From: Qipengyuania flava
GTDB taxonomy: Bacteria; Pseudomonadota; Alphaproteobacteria; Sphingomonadales; Sphingomonadaceae
Direction: 5' to 3'
Assembly: GCF_019448255.1 (NCBI RefSeq)
Contig: NZ_CP080410.1
Span: 1-64,000 of the forward strand
DNA length: 64,000 nucleotides
A program made the translations under genes and the position numbers. This document shows positions 17,020 to 26,023 of the stretch, piece after piece. The notes beneath the pieces were generated by a model, which saw only the letters and a list, made by a program, of their open reading frames with translations, was not told the DNA's origin and did not search any database. The first letter of the stretch is position 1, and every line of letters starts with the position of its first letter.

Positions 17020-17835
17020 ATGGAATATTTGGCCCTTCTGTCCGATCCGGCCGCCTGGCTGGCCTTGCTCACGCTGATCGCGCTGGAGGTCGTCCTCGGT
17101 GTCGACAACCTCATCTTCATCGCGATCCTGTCGAACAAACTGCCCGAGCACCAGCAGCAGCGCGCCCGGCGAATCGGTCTCGCGCTGGCGCTTGTCATGC
17201 GCATCGGCCTGCTGATGCTGATCGGCTGGCTGGTCACGCTGCAGACGCCGATCTTCGATCTCGGGATCACCGGCCCGCCGGTCGAAGGCACCAATAAGGC
17301 GAGCTTCGAGACCGCCTTCTCCGGGCGCGACCTCATCCTGCTCGTGGGCGGGCTTTTCCTGCTGTGGAAGGCCACCAAGGAAATCCACCATTCGATGGAG
17401 CCGGAAGACAATTCGGGCGACCTGCTCGACAAGACGCCGAGCATGGCGGATGCCGCCAAGGCGACCTTCGGCACGGTCATCGCCCAGATCGTCGCGATCG
17501 ACATCGTCTTCTCGGTCGATTCGATCCTGACTGCGGTCGGCATGACCGACCAGATCCCCATCATGGTCACTGCCGTGGTAATCACGGTCGGCATCATGAT
17601 GGTTGCCGCCGACCCGCTCGCAAAGTTCATCGAGAAGAACCCGACGCTGGTGATGCTCGCGCTCGCCTTCCTCGTCATGATCGGCCTCGTGCTGATCGCC
17701 GACGGCTTCGGCTTCCACGTGCCCAAGGGCTATATTTACGCCGCGATGGGCTTCTCGGTCGGCGTGGAGATCCTCAATATCATCCAGCGCAAGCGCCGCA
17801 CCGCCAAGGCTGCCGCTGGGCAAGGAGCGTCCTGA
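17020..17835 (+). CDS. TerC family integral membrane protein
   Basis: A 271-residue protein with about seven hydrophobic helices. The two hallmark acidic motifs of the family are present: LGVDNLIFIAIL in helix 2 and FSVDSILTAVGM in helix 5. Members such as YoaE and Alx are linked to metal-ion (manganese) efflux; the exact substrate here is not known. ATG 17020 is preceded by GAGGGAG and is preferred to longer starts. It overlaps the next gene by one base (TGATG), so the pair is coupled. Confidence 0.93.
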   Translation: MEYLALLSDPAAWLALLTLIALEVVLGVDNLIFIAILSNKLPEHQQQRARRIGLALALVMRIGLLMLIGWLVTLQTPIFDLGITGPPVEGTNKASFETAFSGRDLILLVGGLFLLWKATKEIHHSMEPEDNSGDLLDKTPSMADAAKATFGTVIAQIVAIDIVFSVDSILTAVGMTDQIPIMVTAVVITVGIMMVAADPLAKFIEKNPTLVMLALAFLVMIGLVLIADGFGFHVPKGYIYAAMGFSVGVEILNIIQRKRRTAKAAAGQGAS

Positions 17836-18275
17836 TGAGCCAGTTCCGCAAACTGTCCGACGATTTTTACGCCAGCCCCCAGATCACGCCGCAGGAAGTC
17901 TCCGAAGCGGCGGCGATGGGCATCAAGCTGGTCGTCAACAACCGCCCCGATGGCGAAGCGCCCGACCAGCCGCCGGGAGCCGATATCGAAGCCGCCACAC
18001 GCGCTGCGGGGATGGACTATCTCGCGATCCCGATCGGCGGCTCGGGCTTCAGCGAACCGCAGGTCGAAGCCTTGCAGGAAGCGCTGGCCAGCGCGCAAGG
18101 CCCCGCGCTGGGGTTCTGCCGTTCGGGCACCCGTTCGACCCTGCTGTGGTCGCTCGCCCAGGCGCGCAGCGGCGCTGAGCCCGACGCGATTGCCGAAGCG
18201 GCTGCTGCCGGTGGCTACGACGTCAGCCCTGTACGCCCGGCGATGGATATGTTCGCCGCCCGCGCGAAGGGCTGA
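17835..18275 (+). CDS. TIGR01244 family sulfur transferase / DUF442 phosphatase-like protein
   Basis: A 146-residue protein starting at ATG 17835, sharing one base with the TerC stop. It has the DUF442 pattern LSDDFYASPQITPQ, then VVNNRPDGE, and a catalytic-type loop FCRSGTRS with Cys95 and Arg100 (CX4R, as in rhodanese loops). Relatives occur as stand-alone proteins or fused to beta-lactamase-fold sulfur dioxygenases. A role in sulfide or persulfide handling is likely but not shown. The stop is back to back with the stop of the convergent M20 gene (TGATCA). Confidence 0.85.
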   Translation: MSQFRKLSDDFYASPQITPQEVSEAAAMGIKLVVNNRPDGEAPDQPPGADIEAATRAAGMDYLAIPIGGSGFSEPQVEALQEALASAQGPALGFCRSGTRSTLLWSLAQARSGAEPDAIAEAAAAGGYDVSPVRPAMDMFAARAKG

Positions 18276-19697
18276 TCAGCGGCGATAGTCGAGCGGCGGC
18301 TTACGATCGCCAAGCAGCGATTCGTAGACGTAACCCTCACCGCGCGCGGCGATGAACTCGGCCTTGGCCCGCTCGCGCAGTTGCGGGTTGGTGTAGAGCT
18401 CCACCGCCGCCAGGATCATCGCCTTTGCTGCATGCTGGGTACCCTTCGCACCATAGCTGTGCCCGCTCGCGGCTACTGCCTGCCAGCTGTGCGCAGCCGT
18501 GCCCGGGACCCAGGTCGCGGTGCGCACGCTCACGGTCGGCACGGCGCGGCTGACATCGCCTACGTCGGTCGAACCGTAGCCGGTCAGAACGGCGTACTCC
18601 TCGACCGTCTGCGCCTGTGACAGCTCGGGCGCGTCCTCGCCCAGGCTCTCGCGGATGGTTGCGGCCCACTCCAGCTCGTCCGCCGAGTATTCGATCGGCT
18701 CCAGCGCGTTGAGCTTGTCGGTCATCATGCGCTGGAGTGATTCGAGAGGGAGCGTCGGATTGTTGCCGTGGATGATTTCCCAATCGACCTCGGTCCCCGT
18801 GCCCATCGCCGCGCCCTTGGCTGCCGCTTCGAGACGCGGCCACAGCGCGCGCACTTCATCGGCGTCCGAATGGCGCACGTAGTAGAAGACCTCGGCGAAA
18901 TCGGGGACGACGTTGGGCGCCGCCCCGCCTTCAGTGATGACGTAGTGGATGCGCGTGTCCATCGTCGTGTGTTCGCGCATCATGTTGACCATCATGTTCA
19001 TCGCCTCGACCCCGTCGAGCGCGCTACGACCGCGTTCGGGCGCGCCCGCTGCATGGGCCGAGACGCCCCGGAAGCGGAACTTGCCCGACCGGTTGGCGAG
19101 GCTCTTGCGCGAGGCGGCCGAGTTGCGGTCGGCAGGGTGCCAGTCGATCACGAAGTCGGCGTCGTCGAACAGGCCGGCGCGGGCCATGTAGACCTTGCCC
19201 GAGCCGCCTTCTTCGGCAGGCGTGCCATAAAGCCGCACACGGCCCGGCGTACCGGTGGCTTCCAGCCAGTTCTTGATCGCGATGGCCGCGCTCAGCGAAC
19301 CCGCGCCGAAGAGGTTGTGCCCGCAGGCGTGGCCCGCATGCTTGCCCTCGACCGGATCGCGAGTAGGCGAAGACGACTGGTTGATTCCCGGCAAGGCGTC
19401 GAATTCGGCGAGCAGGCCAATGACGGGCCCACCCTCGCCCCATTCGGCGACAAAGGCGGTGGGAATATCGGCCACGCCCGAGCGGACGGTAAAGCCTTCG
19501 CGCTGCACCTCGTCGATCAGCAGGCCGCTCGATCGGGTCTCGAGATAGCCGAGCTCGGCAAATTGCCAGATCTGCTGGGCAACGCGCTCGGTGCGCTCTT
19601 CCTGGGCCTCGACCTGCGCAATCGGATCGGTTTCCTGCGCGAGGGCCGGCGCGGCGAGCATCACGGCTCCGGCGGCGAGAATGGCTTTCAGCGTCAT
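18276..19697 (-). CDS. exported M20 family amidohydrolase (AbgB-like)
   Basis: A 473-residue metallohydrolase with an N-terminal signal peptide ending PALAQ. Family marks include the metal-ligand segments HACGHNLFGAG and GTPAEEGGSGKVYM, and the dimerisation-domain text FRGVSAHAAGAPERGRSALDGVEAMN. This is the M20D/AbgB type that cleaves amide bonds of aminoacyl or p-aminobenzoyl substrates. The start at 19697 is set by AGGGAG 6 nt upstream; the ATG at 19703 directly abuts that site and cannot use it well. It ends back to back with the TIGR01244 gene. Confidence 0.9.
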   Translation of the reverse strand: MTLKAILAAGAVMLAAPALAQETDPIAQVEAQEERTERVAQQIWQFAELGYLETRSSGLLIDEVQREGFTVRSGVADIPTAFVAEWGEGGPVIGLLAEFDALPGINQSSSPTRDPVEGKHAGHACGHNLFGAGSLSAAIAIKNWLEATGTPGRVRLYGTPAEEGGSGKVYMARAGLFDDADFVIDWHPADRNSAASRKSLANRSGKFRFRGVSAHAAGAPERGRSALDGVEAMNMMVNMMREHTTMDTRIHYVITEGGAAPNVVPDFAEVFYYVRHSDADEVRALWPRLEAAAKGAAMGTGTEVDWEIIHGNNPTLPLESLQRMMTDKLNALEPIEYSADELEWAATIRESLGEDAPELSQAQTVEEYAVLTGYGSTDVGDVSRAVPTVSVRTATWVPGTAAHSWQAVAASGHSYGAKGTQHAAKAMILAAVELYTNPQLRERAKAEFIAARGEGYVYESLLGDRKPPLDYRR

Positions 19698-19760
19698 CGA
19701 CATCTCCCTGTTGCCGCCTGCTTGCCGCAAAGCGCGGCCCATGCCAATCCGCTTCGCGCA

Positions 19761-20165
19761 ATGGATCTACCGCCCGCCCTCATCCAGTTCCTCGGTTCGC
19801 TTATCGCAATCCTTGCGCTTGCGGGGCTCGCCCGGTGGCTGAAGCTGGGTCCCGAGCCAAGACTGAGCGACGAGGCCGCCGCCCGCGCCGCGGCCGATGA
19901 AGCGGTGTCGGGTTTCGCACCCATCGCCATCGGTCTCGACCGCAAAGGGCGCGGTGCCGTGCTGCGCGACGCGGCCGGGCGTGTGCTGCTGCTGCGCCCC
20001 CACGGCGTGCACTTCGCCGGGCGCGTGCTGACGGGCATGGCGCGGGCCCGGGTCGAAGACGACACGCTCGTCATCGACACGGGAGAGCGGCGCTACGGAT
20101 CTGCGCGCTTGCTGCTCGATGACGCGGCGGCTTGGGCCGAAACGATCGAGGCGCTACAAGGCTGA
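19761..20165 (+). CDS. small membrane-anchored hypothetical protein
   Basis: A 134-residue protein from ATG 19761. Residues about 8-26 (IQFLGSLIAILALAGLARWL) form one hydrophobic anchor. The rest is a soluble Ala-rich domain with a beta-rich part (AVLRDAAGRVLLLRPHGVHFAGRVL and VIDTGERRYGSARLLL). No known family is recognised. It ends 5 nt before the sterol-desaturase-like gene, which suggests cotranscription and a possible link to that enzyme. A 63-nt divergent spacer separates it from the M20 gene. Confidence 0.75.
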   Translation: MDLPPALIQFLGSLIAILALAGLARWLKLGPEPRLSDEAAARAAADEAVSGFAPIAIGLDRKGRGAVLRDAAGRVLLLRPHGVHFAGRVLTGMARARVEDDTLVIDTGERRYGSARLLLDDAAAWAETIEALQG

Positions 20166-20170
20166 CCGCA

Positions 20171-21124
20171 ATGCCCGATTTCTCACCCACCGAACTGGCG
20201 GTCCCCGGCTTCGTCGCCCTCGTCCTCATTGAAATGATCTGGGCCTGGCGCAATCGCCCGGAAAGCTACGAGCCGCGCGATACGCTCACCAGCCTCGCCT
20301 TCGGTCTGGGCAGCACGGTTTCAGGGCTGCTGTTCGGCGGCCTGTTCTTCGCGCTCTACCTGTGGGTCTGGGAATTCCGCCTGTTCGACATCGGCTGGAG
20401 CTGGTGGGCCTTTGCCCTGTGCTTCGTGCTCGACGATCTCAAATACTACTGGGTGCACCGCTTCGGCCACCGCGTGCGCTGGTTCTGGGCGAGCCATGTG
20501 AACCATCATTCGAGCCAGCACTACAACCTGTCCACCGCGCTGAGGCAGAGCTGGACCGGCTTCCTCACCCTGGGATTCGTTTTTGCCCTGCCGCTGGTCC
20601 TGCTCGGCTTCCATCCGGCGATGATCGCCTTCGCGGGCGGGTTCAACCTTGTCTACCAGTTCTGGATCCACACCGAGGCGATCGACAAAATGCCGCGCTG
20701 GTTCGAGGCGGTGATGAACACGCCGAGCCATCACCGCGTCCACCATGCAACCAACCCGCGCTATCTCGACCGCAATTACGCGGGCGTTTTCATCGTGTGG
20801 GACAAGCTGTTCGGCACGTTCGAGCCCGAAGTGGAGGACGAGAAGATCCGCTACGGCATCGTCAAGCAGCTGGGCAGCTTCAATCTCTTGTGGGCGGTGT
20901 TCCACGAATGGATCGGCATCGCGCAGGACATGTGGCGTGCGCCGTGGAAGCACAAACTGTCCTACCTGCTGCGCGAACCCGGCTGGACGCATGACGGCAG
21001 CCGCGAGACCTCCGACCAGATCCGCGAAGGCTGGCGCGCAAGGCAAGCCGCTGCCCCGCCGCAGTCGGACGAAAAACCCGTTTCATCCGAAAACCGGATT
21101 GCGGGCGGGGCGGAGCCTGCCTAA
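20171..21124 (+). CDS. sterol desaturase / fatty acid hydroxylase superfamily protein
   Basis: A 317-residue integral membrane di-iron oxygenase. The histidine boxes are complete: HRFGHR, HVNHHSSQHYN and HRVHHATNP. There are about four transmembrane segments. The superfamily hydroxylates or desaturates lipids such as sterols, carotenoids or sphingolipid chains; the substrate is not determined. In sphingomonads such proteins sit in lipid-modification loci. ATG 20171 lies 5 nt after the upstream gene. The gene is followed by 24 nt and a GMC oxidoreductase. Confidence 0.9.
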   Translation: MPDFSPTELAVPGFVALVLIEMIWAWRNRPESYEPRDTLTSLAFGLGSTVSGLLFGGLFFALYLWVWEFRLFDIGWSWWAFALCFVLDDLKYYWVHRFGHRVRWFWASHVNHHSSQHYNLSTALRQSWTGFLTLGFVFALPLVLLGFHPAMIAFAGGFNLVYQFWIHTEAIDKMPRWFEAVMNTPSHHRVHHATNPRYLDRNYAGVFIVWDKLFGTFEPEVEDEKIRYGIVKQLGSFNLLWAVFHEWIGIAQDMWRAPWKHKLSYLLREPGWTHDGSRETSDQIREGWRARQAAAPPQSDEKPVSSENRIAGGAEPA

Positions 21125-21148
21125 CCTCTCGAATCGAGAGGAGTAATC

Positions 21149-22735
21149 ATGGACGAATTCGATGTCATCGTGATCGGTGGCGGCAGCGCCGGCAGCGCGG
21201 TTTCCGGGCGGCTGGCGGAGGACGGCAAGAGCGTGTGCCTGCTCGAGGCGGGCCCGCGCAACGACACGATCCTGGTAAAGACCCCGGGCTTCATGCCCTT
21301 CCTGCGCGATTCTTCGAACTACCGGTTCGAGACCGTGCCGCAGAAGGGCCTCAACGGCCGCATCGGCTACCAGCCGCGCGGGCGCGGGCTCGGTGGTTCG
21401 TCGGCGATCAACGCCATGGTCTATATCCGCGGCAATTCCTTCGATTACGACCAGTGGGCCGAGCTTGGTTGCTCTGGCTGGAGCTACGAAGACGTCCTGC
21501 CTTACTTCAAGCGCGCCGAGCACAATGTGCGCGGGGGCGACGACTACCACGGAGCAGCGGGCCCGCTCTGGGTCAGCGATCAGAAATGGCCGAACCCCGG
21601 CAGCCTCGCTTTCGTCGAAGCCGCCGCCCAGCTGCAATTGCCGCGCAACGCCGATTTCAACGGCGCGAAGCAGGACGGCTTCGGCCTCTACCAGGTGACC
21701 CAGAAAGAGGGCGAACGCTGGTCGGCCGCGCGCGCCTATGTCGAGCCCAAGCGCGGCTCGAAGAACCTCGACGTGCGCATCGGCGTCAGCGTCCAGCGGC
21801 TTGTGGTTGAAGACGGCCGGGTTACCGGCGTGACCTACACGGTCGGCAACACCGAACGCACCGTGAAGGCGCGCGGCGCCGTGGTGCTGTCCGCCGGCGC
21901 GTTCAATTCGCCGCAGATCCTGATGCTGTCCGGCATCGGCCCGGCCGCCCATATCAAGGAGCACGGGATCGACGTCGTGCTCGACAAGCCGGCGGTCGGC
22001 GACGATCTGCAGGACCACATCGACTACGTGTCGAGCTGGGAGACCGAGAGCAAGGATTTCATCGGTGACAGCCTGAAGGGCACGATGCGCATGGCCAAGG
22101 CGATCGTCGAACACCGACGAAAGCGCACCGGCATCATGACCACGCCCTATGCCGAAGCCGGCGGCTTCTGGACCGTCATGCCGGACGCCCCGGCGCCTGA
22201 CATCCAGTGGCATTTCGTGCCTGCGATGCTCGAAGATCACGGCCGCACCAAGGTGAAGGGCCATGGCTTCTCGCTCCACGCCTGCGTCTTGCGGCCCGAA
22301 AGCCGCGGGACGGTGAAGCTGAACGGTCCGGACGCGCGCATGGCCCCGCGGATCGATCCCAACTTCCTCGACGACGAGCGGGACATCGCGACGCTGCGCG
22401 AAGGGGTGCGCCTGTCGCACCGCATCGCGTCCTCGCCGAGCCTTGCGAAATACGATCCGCAGGACCGCTATCCCATCGACCTCGACGACGACGCGCAATT
22501 GGACGAGCTGATCCGCAACCGGGCCGACACCGTCTACCACCCGGTCGGCACCTGCCGCATGGGCGCGGACGAGGCAGCCGTGGTCGATCCGAGGCTCAAG
22601 GCGCGCGGGATCGAGGGGCTTTATGTCGCCGATGCGAGCATCATGCCGCGGCTTGTCTCGGGCAACACCAACGCGCCGAGCATCATGATCGGTGAACGCT
22701 GTGCCGACTTCGTGAAGGCCGATCTCGCCGCCTGA
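21149..22735 (+). CDS. GMC family FAD-dependent oxidoreductase (choline dehydrogenase-like)
   Basis: A 528-residue flavoenzyme. The FAD-binding Rossmann motif is VIVIGGGSAGSAVSGRL at the N-terminus, the GMC signature PRGRGLGGSSAINAM follows, and the active-site His is in YHPVGTCRMG near the C-terminus, with GNTNAPSIMIGER after it. Such enzymes oxidise primary alcohols; the substrate is not known. A GAGAGGAG site lies just before ATG 21149, and a rho-independent terminator follows the stop. It probably ends the operon that begins at 19761. Confidence 0.92.
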   Translation: MDEFDVIVIGGGSAGSAVSGRLAEDGKSVCLLEAGPRNDTILVKTPGFMPFLRDSSNYRFETVPQKGLNGRIGYQPRGRGLGGSSAINAMVYIRGNSFDYDQWAELGCSGWSYEDVLPYFKRAEHNVRGGDDYHGAAGPLWVSDQKWPNPGSLAFVEAAAQLQLPRNADFNGAKQDGFGLYQVTQKEGERWSAARAYVEPKRGSKNLDVRIGVSVQRLVVEDGRVTGVTYTVGNTERTVKARGAVVLSAGAFNSPQILMLSGIGPAAHIKEHGIDVVLDKPAVGDDLQDHIDYVSSWETESKDFIGDSLKGTMRMAKAIVEHRRKRTGIMTTPYAEAGGFWTVMPDAPAPDIQWHFVPAMLEDHGRTKVKGHGFSLHACVLRPESRGTVKLNGPDARMAPRIDPNFLDDERDIATLREGVRLSHRIASSPSLAKYDPQDRYPIDLDDDAQLDELIRNRADTVYHPVGTCRMGADEAAVVDPRLKARGIEGLYVADASIMPRLVSGNTNAPSIMIGERCADFVKADLAA

Positions 22736-22760
22736 AAACTTCGGAACACGAAACGCGTAA

Positions 22761-22795
22761 GGGGTCGGAACCATGGTTCCGGCCCCTTTCTTCTT
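22761..22795 (+). terminator. rho-independent terminator after the GMC gene
   Basis: A 12-bp stem (GGGGTCGGAACC with GGTTCCGGCCCC, one G-T pair) with an AT spacer is followed by TTTCTTCTT. It lies 25 nt after the stop codon. Confidence 0.88.
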
Positions 22796-22801
22796 GCGCA
22801 T

Positions 22802-22833
22802 AAAAAAGGGGCCGGAGAGTGGATCTCCGGCCC
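22802..22833 (-). terminator. rho-independent terminator of glnK-amtB
   Basis: Read on the minus strand, GGGCCGGAGA pairs with TCTCCGGCCC around a 5-nt loop and is followed by CCTTTTTT-type sequence (six A on the plus strand at 22802-22807). A second G/C-rich inverted repeat at 22867-22912 lies between it and the amtB stop. Confidence 0.88.
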
Positions 22834-22922
22834 AGAAAAGTCGGTGTTCGCAGGAGGAACAAGGTTGGGCGGGGGCACCTGAGGAGAGAGGAGAGAGAGC
22901 GGCGCCCCCGCCGAGCTGGTGA

Positions 22923-24260
22923 TCAAGCCGTCCGGGCAAACTCCGGGTAGGCTTCGATGCCGGTCTCGCCGATGTCGAGGCCGTTCATTTCTTCTTCTTC
23001 GCTCGGGCGGACACCGATGGTGTACTTCAGAGCGAGCCAGACGACTGCCGATGCGGCGGAGGCCCAGACAGCGGTCAGCAGGACGCCGACAGCCTGGCCG
23101 CCGAAGGTCGCATCGCCCGTCCACGGCACGATCATGGTGCCCCAGATACCGGCGACGAGGTGGACCGGGATGGCGCCGACAACGTCGTCGATCTTGAGCT
23201 TGTCGAGCAGCGGGACGAAGATGACCGGAAGCAGGCCGCCGATACCGCCGATGACGATCGCCTGACCCACGGTCGGGGCAAGCGGTTCAGCGGTAATGGC
23301 CACGAGGCCAGCCAGCGCGCCGTTCAGCGCCATGGTGACGTCGGCCTTCTTGTAGCGGACCAGAGTGGCGACGATTGCGACAACCACGCCGGCAGCAGCC
23401 GCCATGTTGGTGTTGACGAAGATCTTCGACACGTCCGAAACATCGCCCACGGTGCCCATCGCAAGCTGCGAAGCGCCGTTGAAGCCGAACCAGCCGAGCC
23501 ACAGGATGAAGGTGCCGAGCGTTGCCAGCGGAATGTTGGCGCCGGGGAACACGTTGACCTTGCCGTCAGCGCCGTAGCGACCGAGGCGCGGACCGATGAT
23601 CAGTGCACCGACGAGGGCTGCCCAGCCGCCGGTCGAGTGGACCAGGGTCGAGCCAGCAAAGTCGCTGAAGCCGTGGACGCTGTCGAGGTAGCCACCGCCC
23701 CATTCCCAGCTCACGACGACCGGGTAGATGACAGCGGTCAGAACGACCACGAAGAGGAAGAACGGAACGATCTTCACGCGCTCTGCGACGGTGCCCGATA
23801 CGATCGAGGCCGTGGTGGCGCAGAAGACCATCTGGAAGAACCAGTCCGAAGCAACCGAGTAGCCGGTGCCGAGGTCCGCCTCGCCCACGCCCTGCATGGC
23901 GTAAGGGAAGCCCGCGATGCCGAAGAGGCCGAGCGAATCTTCGCCGAAGCCAGGATAGGCGATCGAGTAGCCCACGACCCAGAACATCAGGCCGGCAATC
24001 GAATAGAGGCCGATGTTCTTGATGCACTGGACCGAGGTGTTCTTGGAACGGACTAGGCCGGCCTCGAGCATGGCGAAGCCAGCGGCCATCCACATCACGA
24101 GGAAGCCGCCGATCAGGAACAGCAGGGTGTTGAGGATGTAGGCCGTGCCACCGCCAACAGCGTCGGCGGCCGGTTCGGCTGCCTCCTGCGCGAGGGCCGG
24201 CTCGGCCATGACGAGCGCTGCGAGCGTAAGCGGCGCCGCGCGGAAAAGAAGTCGGGTCAT
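22923..24260 (-). CDS. amtB: ammonium transporter
   Basis: A 445-residue inner-membrane ammonium channel. An N-terminal signal-like segment (about residues 1-24, ending EPALA) is followed by eleven transmembrane helices with the Amt signatures AGFAMLEAGLVRSKN, DFAGSTLVHSTGGWAAL (His pore residue) and GWFGFNGAS. It starts 14 nt after glnK. The pair is typical: GlnK binds and closes AmtB when nitrogen is plentiful. Transcription is expected from the sigma-54 promoter upstream of glnK. Confidence 0.96.
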   Translation of the reverse strand: MTRLLFRAAPLTLAALVMAEPALAQEAAEPAADAVGGGTAYILNTLLFLIGGFLVMWMAAGFAMLEAGLVRSKNTSVQCIKNIGLYSIAGLMFWVVGYSIAYPGFGEDSLGLFGIAGFPYAMQGVGEADLGTGYSVASDWFFQMVFCATTASIVSGTVAERVKIVPFFLFVVVLTAVIYPVVVSWEWGGGYLDSVHGFSDFAGSTLVHSTGGWAALVGALIIGPRLGRYGADGKVNVFPGANIPLATLGTFILWLGWFGFNGASQLAMGTVGDVSDVSKIFVNTNMAAAAGVVVAIVATLVRYKKADVTMALNGALAGLVAITAEPLAPTVGQAIVIGGIGGLLPVIFVPLLDKLKIDDVVGAIPVHLVAGIWGTMIVPWTGDATFGGQAVGVLLTAVWASAASAVVWLALKYTIGVRPSEEEEMNGLDIGETGIEAYPEFARTA

Positions 24261-24274
24261 CTTAGCTGGTCCCC

Positions 24275-24613
24275 TTAGAGTGCGGTGTCGCCGGTCTCGC
24301 CGGTGCGAATGCGCGTGGCGCTGGCGAGGTCGAATACGAAGATCTTGCCGTCACCGATCGCTTCGGTGCTGGCCGTCTGCTGGATCGTTTCCACGACCTG
24401 GGGAGCGAGGTCATCGCTGGCAGCGATCTCGAGCTTCACCTTGGGCAGCATGTTGGTCGAGTATTCGGCGCCGCGGTAGATTTCGGTCTGGCCCTTCTGG
24501 CGGCCGAACCCCTTGACTTCGGTAACGGTCATTCCGGCCACTCCGATGCCGCCGAGCGCTTCACGCACTTCGTCGAGCTTGAATGGCTTGATGACTGCGA
24601 TGATGAATTTCAC
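24275..24613 (-). CDS. glnK: nitrogen regulatory protein P-II
   Basis: A 112-residue P-II protein starting with GTG at 24613 (MKFIIAVIKPFKLDEV). The T-loop QKGQTEIYRGAEYSTNMLPK carries the uridylylation Tyr51, and the C-terminal DGKIFVFDLASATRIRTGETG is the P-II C-signature. It senses ATP/ADP, 2-oxoglutarate and glutamine-linked uridylylation, and controls AmtB. GlnK rather than GlnB is chosen because of its place before amtB and the sigma-54 promoter. Confidence 0.96.
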   Translation of the reverse strand: MKFIIAVIKPFKLDEVREALGGIGVAGMTVTEVKGFGRQKGQTEIYRGAEYSTNMLPKVKLEIAASDDLAPQVVETIQQTASTEAIGDGKIFVFDLASATRIRTGETGDTAL

Positions 24614-24665
24614 GCCTTCACCCCCTGTGTGATCCGCCGGCCCAAGCACCGGCGCTCGCACATGC

Positions 24666-24681
24666 AGCAAACTGCGTGCCA
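24666..24681 (-). promoter_or_regulatory. sigma-54 (-24/-12) promoter of glnK-amtB
   Basis: On the minus strand the sequence reads TGGCACG, four bases (CAGT), then TTGCT. It fits the RpoN consensus TGGCACG-N4-TTGCW at every defined position. It lies 53 nt upstream of the glnK GTG, which leaves room for a start of transcription near 24655. NtrC-type activation under nitrogen limitation is the expected control; I did not find a convincing NtrC site. Confidence 0.88.
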
Positions 24682-24756
24682 AATCGAAAATGCGGAAGAT
24701 TCAGCCCATTTTTCGCCGTGATTGAGCCATTTGTTGCCCAATCGTTAAGCTCGTGC

Positions 24757-25458
24757 CTATTTCTTGGGCAAACGGAGTGTTGCGAAGACGGGCAAGTGGT
24801 CCGATGCAACCGCGGAGAGCCCCGTGTGGTGCACTTCTGCGCCGAGGCATTCCCAATGCCGGCTCGCCACAAGCCGGTCCAGCGTCGCCACGGGCTGCCG
24901 GCTGGGATAGCTGCGCCCGGGCGTGATCACCTGCCAGCCATCAGCAAATTCGCGCATGGCGCCTGTACGCCGGCCCCATTGGTTGAAATCACCCATGATG
25001 ACAGTGGGCACATCACCCGCGCTCGCCTCGACGAACTCCAGCAGCGCGCGGATCTGGTCGCGGCGACGCAGGCCGGAGAGGTCAAGATGCGTGCCGATGA
25101 CGCGCAGCCGGTGGCCCTCGACCACCAGCTCGCCAAACGCCGCTCCGCGCGGCTCGAGGGTAGGCAGGTCGAGCGCCTCGCTGGCGGCGACCTCCATGTC
25201 GCGGCGGACAAGAAGGGCATTGCCATGCCAGCCGATGGAGCGCGGTCGCCGCGCCACTTCGACCAGTCGCCAGGGTGTGTCGTCAATCTCCGCGCGCGGG
25301 ATGACGCTGGCGCGCTGGCCGATCCGCCGGTCTGCTTCCTGCAACGCGATGATGTCGGCATCGATTTCGTGGAGGACGGCGAGGATGCGTTCGGGATCGC
25401 GCTTGCGATCGAGGCCAACGCCCTTGTGGATGTTGTAGCTGGCGAAAGTCAGCTGCAC
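24757..25458 (-). CDS. endonuclease/exonuclease/phosphatase family protein
   Basis: A 233-residue protein of the EEP fold. Motifs in order are ASYNIHKGVG, IALQEAD (metal-binding Glu), THLDL, MGDFNQW and SDHLPVF (catalytic Asp-His). Substrate could be DNA or a phospho-compound; it cannot be told. The GTG at 25458 directly follows the stop of the upstream PNPOx-like gene, and the longer frame to 25560 would overlap that gene. Third gene of a unit with the PNPOx-like and alpha/beta hydrolase genes. Confidence 0.86.
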   Translation of the reverse strand: MQLTFASYNIHKGVGLDRKRDPERILAVLHEIDADIIALQEADRRIGQRASVIPRAEIDDTPWRLVEVARRPRSIGWHGNALLVRRDMEVAASEALDLPTLEPRGAAFGELVVEGHRLRVIGTHLDLSGLRRRDQIRALLEFVEASAGDVPTVIMGDFNQWGRRTGAMREFADGWQVITPGRSYPSRQPVATLDRLVASRHWECLGAEVHHTGLSAVASDHLPVFATLRLPKK

Positions 25459-25459
25459 G

Positions 25460-26023
25460 TCAGGACTGGTCGCCCTCGAAATAGCGGTCGGTCGGGCGCG
25501 TCGGCAGGCCGTCGATGCTCTTCGTGCGCGTCTGCATCTTGGCAACCCATTCCTCGCCATCGGACTGGGCGTGCGCTTTCTTCAGCGTGTGCCGCTCCTC
25601 ACGATAATCCATGAAGGGCACGCCCCAGCCGCAGCTGGTCTGCACGCTCTCGACCGCGATGTCGAAGATCTGGCGCGTGCCGGGCAGCAACTCGAAGTGC
25701 GCGGCGAGCTCATCCCAGCCAGCGTCCTGCGGCAACACCGCCTTGCCGCGCCCGTAGAGGCGCAGGATCAGCGCCGGACGGTCGAAATTGCAGAACATGA
25801 TGGTGATGCGCCCGTCGGCGGCAAGGTGCGCGTGGGTCTCGTTGCCCGAGCCGCCAAGGTCGAGGTAGGCAACCCGCGTCGGGCTGATCACGCGGAAGGC
25901 GTCGTAGCCCTTGGGCGAGAGGTTGATGCGAGCATCTTCGGCAGCGGTGGCGACAAAGAAGACCGGCTGCTTGCCGATCATGGCGATATGCTTGTCGTCC
26001 AGCGCGTCGAAGAAGTCTGCCAT
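25460..26023 (-). CDS. pyridoxamine 5'-phosphate oxidase-like (PNPOx) family protein
   Basis: A 187-residue flavin-binding split-barrel protein. It has the text PVFFVATAAEDARINLSPKGYDAFRVI, then RVAYLDLGGSGNETHAHL and RITIMFCNFDRPALILRLYG, a pattern of F420/FMN-binding PNPOx-like proteins annotated across alphaproteobacteria. True pyridoxine oxidase function is not implied. Its start codon directly follows the stop codon of the alpha/beta hydrolase gene. Confidence 0.86.
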   Translation of the reverse strand: MADFFDALDDKHIAMIGKQPVFFVATAAEDARINLSPKGYDAFRVISPTRVAYLDLGGSGNETHAHLAADGRITIMFCNFDRPALILRLYGRGKAVLPQDAGWDELAAHFELLPGTRQIFDIAVESVQTSCGWGVPFMDYREERHTLKKAHAQSDGEEWVAKMQTRTKSIDGLPTRPTDRYFEGDQS

